NCBI RefSeq assembly: GCF_030272615.1
Contig: NC_081406.1
Coordinates: 259,893,386 to 259,957,385, forward strand
From: Cryptomeria japonica
Lineage: Eukaryota; Streptophyta; Pinopsida; Cupressales; Cupressaceae
DNA length: 64,000 nucleotides
Direction: 5' to 3'
The notes under the pieces are model-generated. The model did no database searches and was not told where the DNA came from. It saw only the letters and a program-made list of their open reading frames with translations. A program made the translations under genes and the position numbers. Shown here in pieces: positions 60,891 to 64,000 of this stretch; positions within the stretch are counted from its first letter, which is position 1; each line of letters opens with the position of its first letter.

Positions 60891-63295
60891 ACGGTGCGGT
60901 TTATCGCGTCGTTTCAAAGAAAGAAAAAACTGGTGTGAAGAAATGCCCCATAAAATATAAATTTAATGGGTGGTATGCCCCCTCGAGAGATGGGCCGAAA
61001 AATTTCAAAAAAATCGGGCGATCTCTCGAAAAAGAATGAAAATTGGCAGGGTGATAGAAAAGAAGTTAGCAACGTGGGTGAAAAATAGAAGAAATCAGAG
61101 ATAAAATGGAGAAACATCAAGCCAGTGAGTACCCTTGGGTCATGCAACAGATACAACGAAAATGTGGTGGCTGTTCTTTCGAGTGATGCTATACAATTGA
61201 TCAAAATTGGTTGAACAAACTGGTGCAATCGGTTTAATTGCCCCGGTCAAGTCAAAGCATGATAGTTGATGCTAGTTGTTTGCTTGGACAAGATAAAGTC
61301 TGAGTAAGTGAATCAAAGTGACCTGATGAGACTTAGGCAATTGATGCAATTGCCCGATGAAGTCAAGGTATATGAAGCAAAAATACTCATTGAGACGTAG
61401 ACAATTGATGTAATTGTCCGATGTGATTGTGTTTGATTGGTTGATCAATTGATAGTGTGTGCATGTGATGGATGGTTGTGGGGAATCATGGCAGCCCCGT
61501 TGAGACTAGGTCATTATGATAAATGCCTGATATAGTCTAGGATTACCATAATCGATTACCTGGTGAGACCCGAAGATACTTGATCAGAGTATCTGTTGAT
61601 AGTCTAGGTGTGTGTGAGTCGAGGTACCTGTGCAGAGAGAGTAACTTGCTTGGCTTATTGGATGACTTAGCATAGGAAACACAATCCCTCCTATTTAGAG
61701 ATGGATGGTGATGAGCGTGGCTTGATTGGGTTGATTGAGAAATGATGTAGGGTATGTGATGCTGATTATCAAGATGGGGAGGGTGAGGGGGGGGGGGTTC
61801 GATGTTAGATAGAAGAAATGGAGAACCTATGACTCATTCCTATGGAAGAAGAGGAAAATAGAGTATGCATTATTATGACTATGTATGCATGATATGCAGC
61901 TATTATGAATGTATGGATGGGTGGAATGCAATGAAATACAATATATATAGATGAGATGAGATGACGATCCATAGTGCTCTATTTTCATCATTGAGCTTTA
62001 AAATGTTGGAAGAGAATACAAGCATCTTGACATAATGATTCAAGATGACCCGAGTATTCCTTTCATGGTTTTTATATAGCAAGTTAATACAAATGACTTG
62101 ATATAAGGGTCAAGTCGACCAGAGTATTGCTTGTAGAATAGACAAGGATTAACTCTGTTCATGCATGACTTGGATCATCCTCCTTGATCTTAGGCTGATC
62201 ATATCCTGAGACAAGTGCATACCGTACTAAGAGATAAAAACCTTTATCCAATTTGGATGAGGAGGAACCAAAGAATGAGCATGGTTCCTGCAAACAAATA
62301 GTATATACATAAAGAATAAAGAATATGGATCCTTGGTAATGGTTCATGCCCATATGGTCGAGGTATACGCTGTAGTCAGCAAGCTGTAGTGATCTATGAC
62401 TGCATTTTGCATAAGATCACATAGCTTGGTGAACTTCCCACGTAGACACCATTAGTACATGCCCCAGAACTTCATCGGAAATAATGTGCAAACGATACAA
62501 AACAATGCTGAAAGATCCCGATACAGATAAACGAATGATTGTACTCACAAACCAACCAAGTATTTTGATAGCTTAACATAATTTTTTTGTCAAAGAAAAC
62601 GTCACTTTTGTCTTTGTTTTTGGTAAGGAAGGATGCATCCTTGTTGAAGATAGTTTTGAGTTTGATGTTGATTGTGTGGTCGATTGGTAAATGGTCATTG
62701 TGTGAGTAGTTTGTCAATGCTGTTTTGGTATCTACATGGATGAGTATGTACAATGTGTTGCCATGTTTTTGTTGGATTTTTGATGGTTTTTGATGTTTTT
62801 GGATTTTGAATTGTTTTGAATGTTTTTGGTATTTTTGTGAGACATTTTTCCAATGTTTTTGGTATTTTGATGATTGCTTGGAATGAAGAACTTAATGAAT
62901 CATAAGACAATGTAGAATCCACTTCCATCAATAGGTTAAGGGCATTGCCCCTAGTTTAGACATGACTATGAAAAAGCGGGATGCAAGACGCATGGAGTAC
63001 TTTCTTAATTACAGATAAATAATGAGCCATGGTTTTGGACAGATGGATGTATGTATGACGTAGATGTGATCGCAACAAGTCTGAAAGACAATGGAGCCAT
63101 AGCCTTTACGAGTGGTGCCTGTTTGCCAGGTTTTCACCATCGTACTTACCCAAGGTGCCACCGGAGTGGTTGTTCACCGTTTGGATGCATGATTTTTCTT
63201 TACTGTTTTGAATGTTTTTGTATTTTCTTCAGGACATTTTTCTGAATGTTTTTGGTATTTTCTGGTATACAGGGGAGCTTGATGCTCTGTACAGC
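60891..63295 (-). other. Long non-coding 3' region of gypsy H
   Basis: About 2.4 kb between the integrase end and the polypurine tract; only short frames. The simple-sequence TGTTTTTGGTATTTT repeats at about 62760-62880 and 63205-63270, and a G run near 61788-61800, stand out. A long 3' non-coding stretch is common in Tat/Athila-type gypsy elements. Confidence 0.6.
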
Positions 63296-64000
63296 TTAGG
63301 TATAAAACCGTTTGAGGTGCATGTTATTGATTGGATCTGCAAGCGGTTCTCCTTCTGATGTAGCCAACTGATATGCCCCGAACCCAAATACAACAGTGAC
63401 AACATATGGGCACAGCCAGTTTGATTCAAACTTGCCCTGATGTTCTCTGTTTGGTTGGTTGCGAGGATTCTCTTGTAGAACAAGATCACCTACCTCAAAT
63501 GTACGAGGTCTAACTCGGTGATTGTAGCTTCTGCTCATGCGCTGCTGATAGGCTTTGAGGTGATTATATGCATCTTGTCGCTTCTCATCAAGTAACTCTA
63601 AGTCTTGAAGATGGGATACTCTATATGCTTCGTCATCTATCAGATTATGCAAGGAAACCCATAATGATGGTATCTTGACCTCAATAGGCAAGATAGCTTT
63701 TGCACCATAGACCAATGAATAAGGAATTGCACCTGTAGGGGTTTGAATGCTAGTTCGATATGCCCATAGCGCTGGATTGAGTTGAACATGCCAATCACGG
63801 CCAGCATCATTGACTGTCTTCTTTAGGATCCTTAATATGTTTTTATTCAATGTTTCGGCCTGACCATTGCCTTGTGGGTAATAGGGAGTGGAAAAGCGGT
63901 GTTGGATATGAAATTTCTCACAAAGTTCATGGACATCCTGATTTTTGAAAGGAAGACCGTTATCTGTGATGATGGACATGGGCACACCATACCGGCAGAT
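63296..64000 (-). mobile_element. Ty3/gypsy element H integrase, partial at the window edge
   Basis: The reading frame enters from beyond 64000 and ends at 63296. It has the integrase core piece SIITDNGLPFKNQDVHELCE (second catalytic Asp in TDNG), YYPQGNGQAETLNKNI (catalytic Glu in NGQAE), WALWAYRTS-type ALWAYRTSIQTPTGAIPYSL, and the C-terminal GPY/F-like module (VGDLVLQENPR; SNWLCPYVVTVVFGFGAYQL). No chromodomain follows. The NGQAE and ALWAYRT forms point to the non-chromodomain (Tat/Athila) side of Ty3/gypsy. The visible part is uninterrupted; the rest of pol lies outside. Confidence 0.85.

Noticed and set aside
62472-62931. Minus-strand frames with KIPKTLEK/KNPTKT repeats as a gene
   Set aside because: They arise from TGTTTTTGGTATTTT simple repeats in the non-coding 3' region of gypsy H.

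Overview
The window looks like nuclear DNA from a seed plant with a large, transposon-filled genome, most likely a conifer. The one host gene is a TIR-NBS-LRR (TNL) resistance gene of conifer style (MHDHLRDLGRE motif, C-terminal KWPGEMVICGRAVSG block). The rest is AT-rich DNA with layers of nested transposable elements. I saw no rRNA, tRNA, CRISPR or bacterial-type features.

Layout. 1-1017: sequence upstream of the TNL. 1018-6078 (+): a TNL with at least five exons, damaged by an in-frame TAG after the TIR domain and by a degenerate P-loop, so it is a pseudogene or a TIR-only gene. 6194-15945: a 9.75-kb Mutator-like element (MULE) with a perfect 9-bp target duplication (GACTGTGGG) and ~0.8-kb terminal inverted repeats that carry pentatricopeptide-repeat (PPR) gene fragments. 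It lies about 115 bp after the TNL stop codon. 15955-18069: unassigned AT-rich DNA. 18070-28991: remnants of a copia-like LTR element (B) surrounding a pol-less LTR element (A, minus strand).

29108-58398 is one Ty1/copia element (D, minus strand) split by later insertions. A solo LTR sits in its integrase region (32860-34497, duplication GTCAT). A 20.8-kb hAT-superfamily DNA transposon (35207-56032, 8-bp duplication ATCATTGA) separates its gag from its protease/integrase. The hAT is about 13.2 kb on its own. It carries a decayed transposase gene (+), a convergent long gene of unknown function with a G-patch motif (-, 47466-51555) and a 266-bp tandem array. Its transposase gene is in turn split by a second pol-less LTR element (C, 36542-44174, duplication GGCGA). 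D itself abuts an older copia fragment (F, 58399 to ~59510). The window ends in a Ty3/gypsy element (H, minus strand) that runs off the right edge.

How the parts relate. Nesting gives the order F, D, hAT, C, with the solo LTR later than D. The LTR differences seen by eye (D about 7%, C about 5%) agree. A and C share an architecture I do not recognise: a coiled-coil/CCHC-knuckle ORF1 followed by a long unknown ORF2, and no pol. Their LTR ends, primer-binding sites and polypurine tracts resemble those of copia D, which suggests parasitism on copia machinery. The strongest novelty candidates are the large two-gene hAT and this pol-less LTR family. All assignments come from reading the sequence; no database search was possible.
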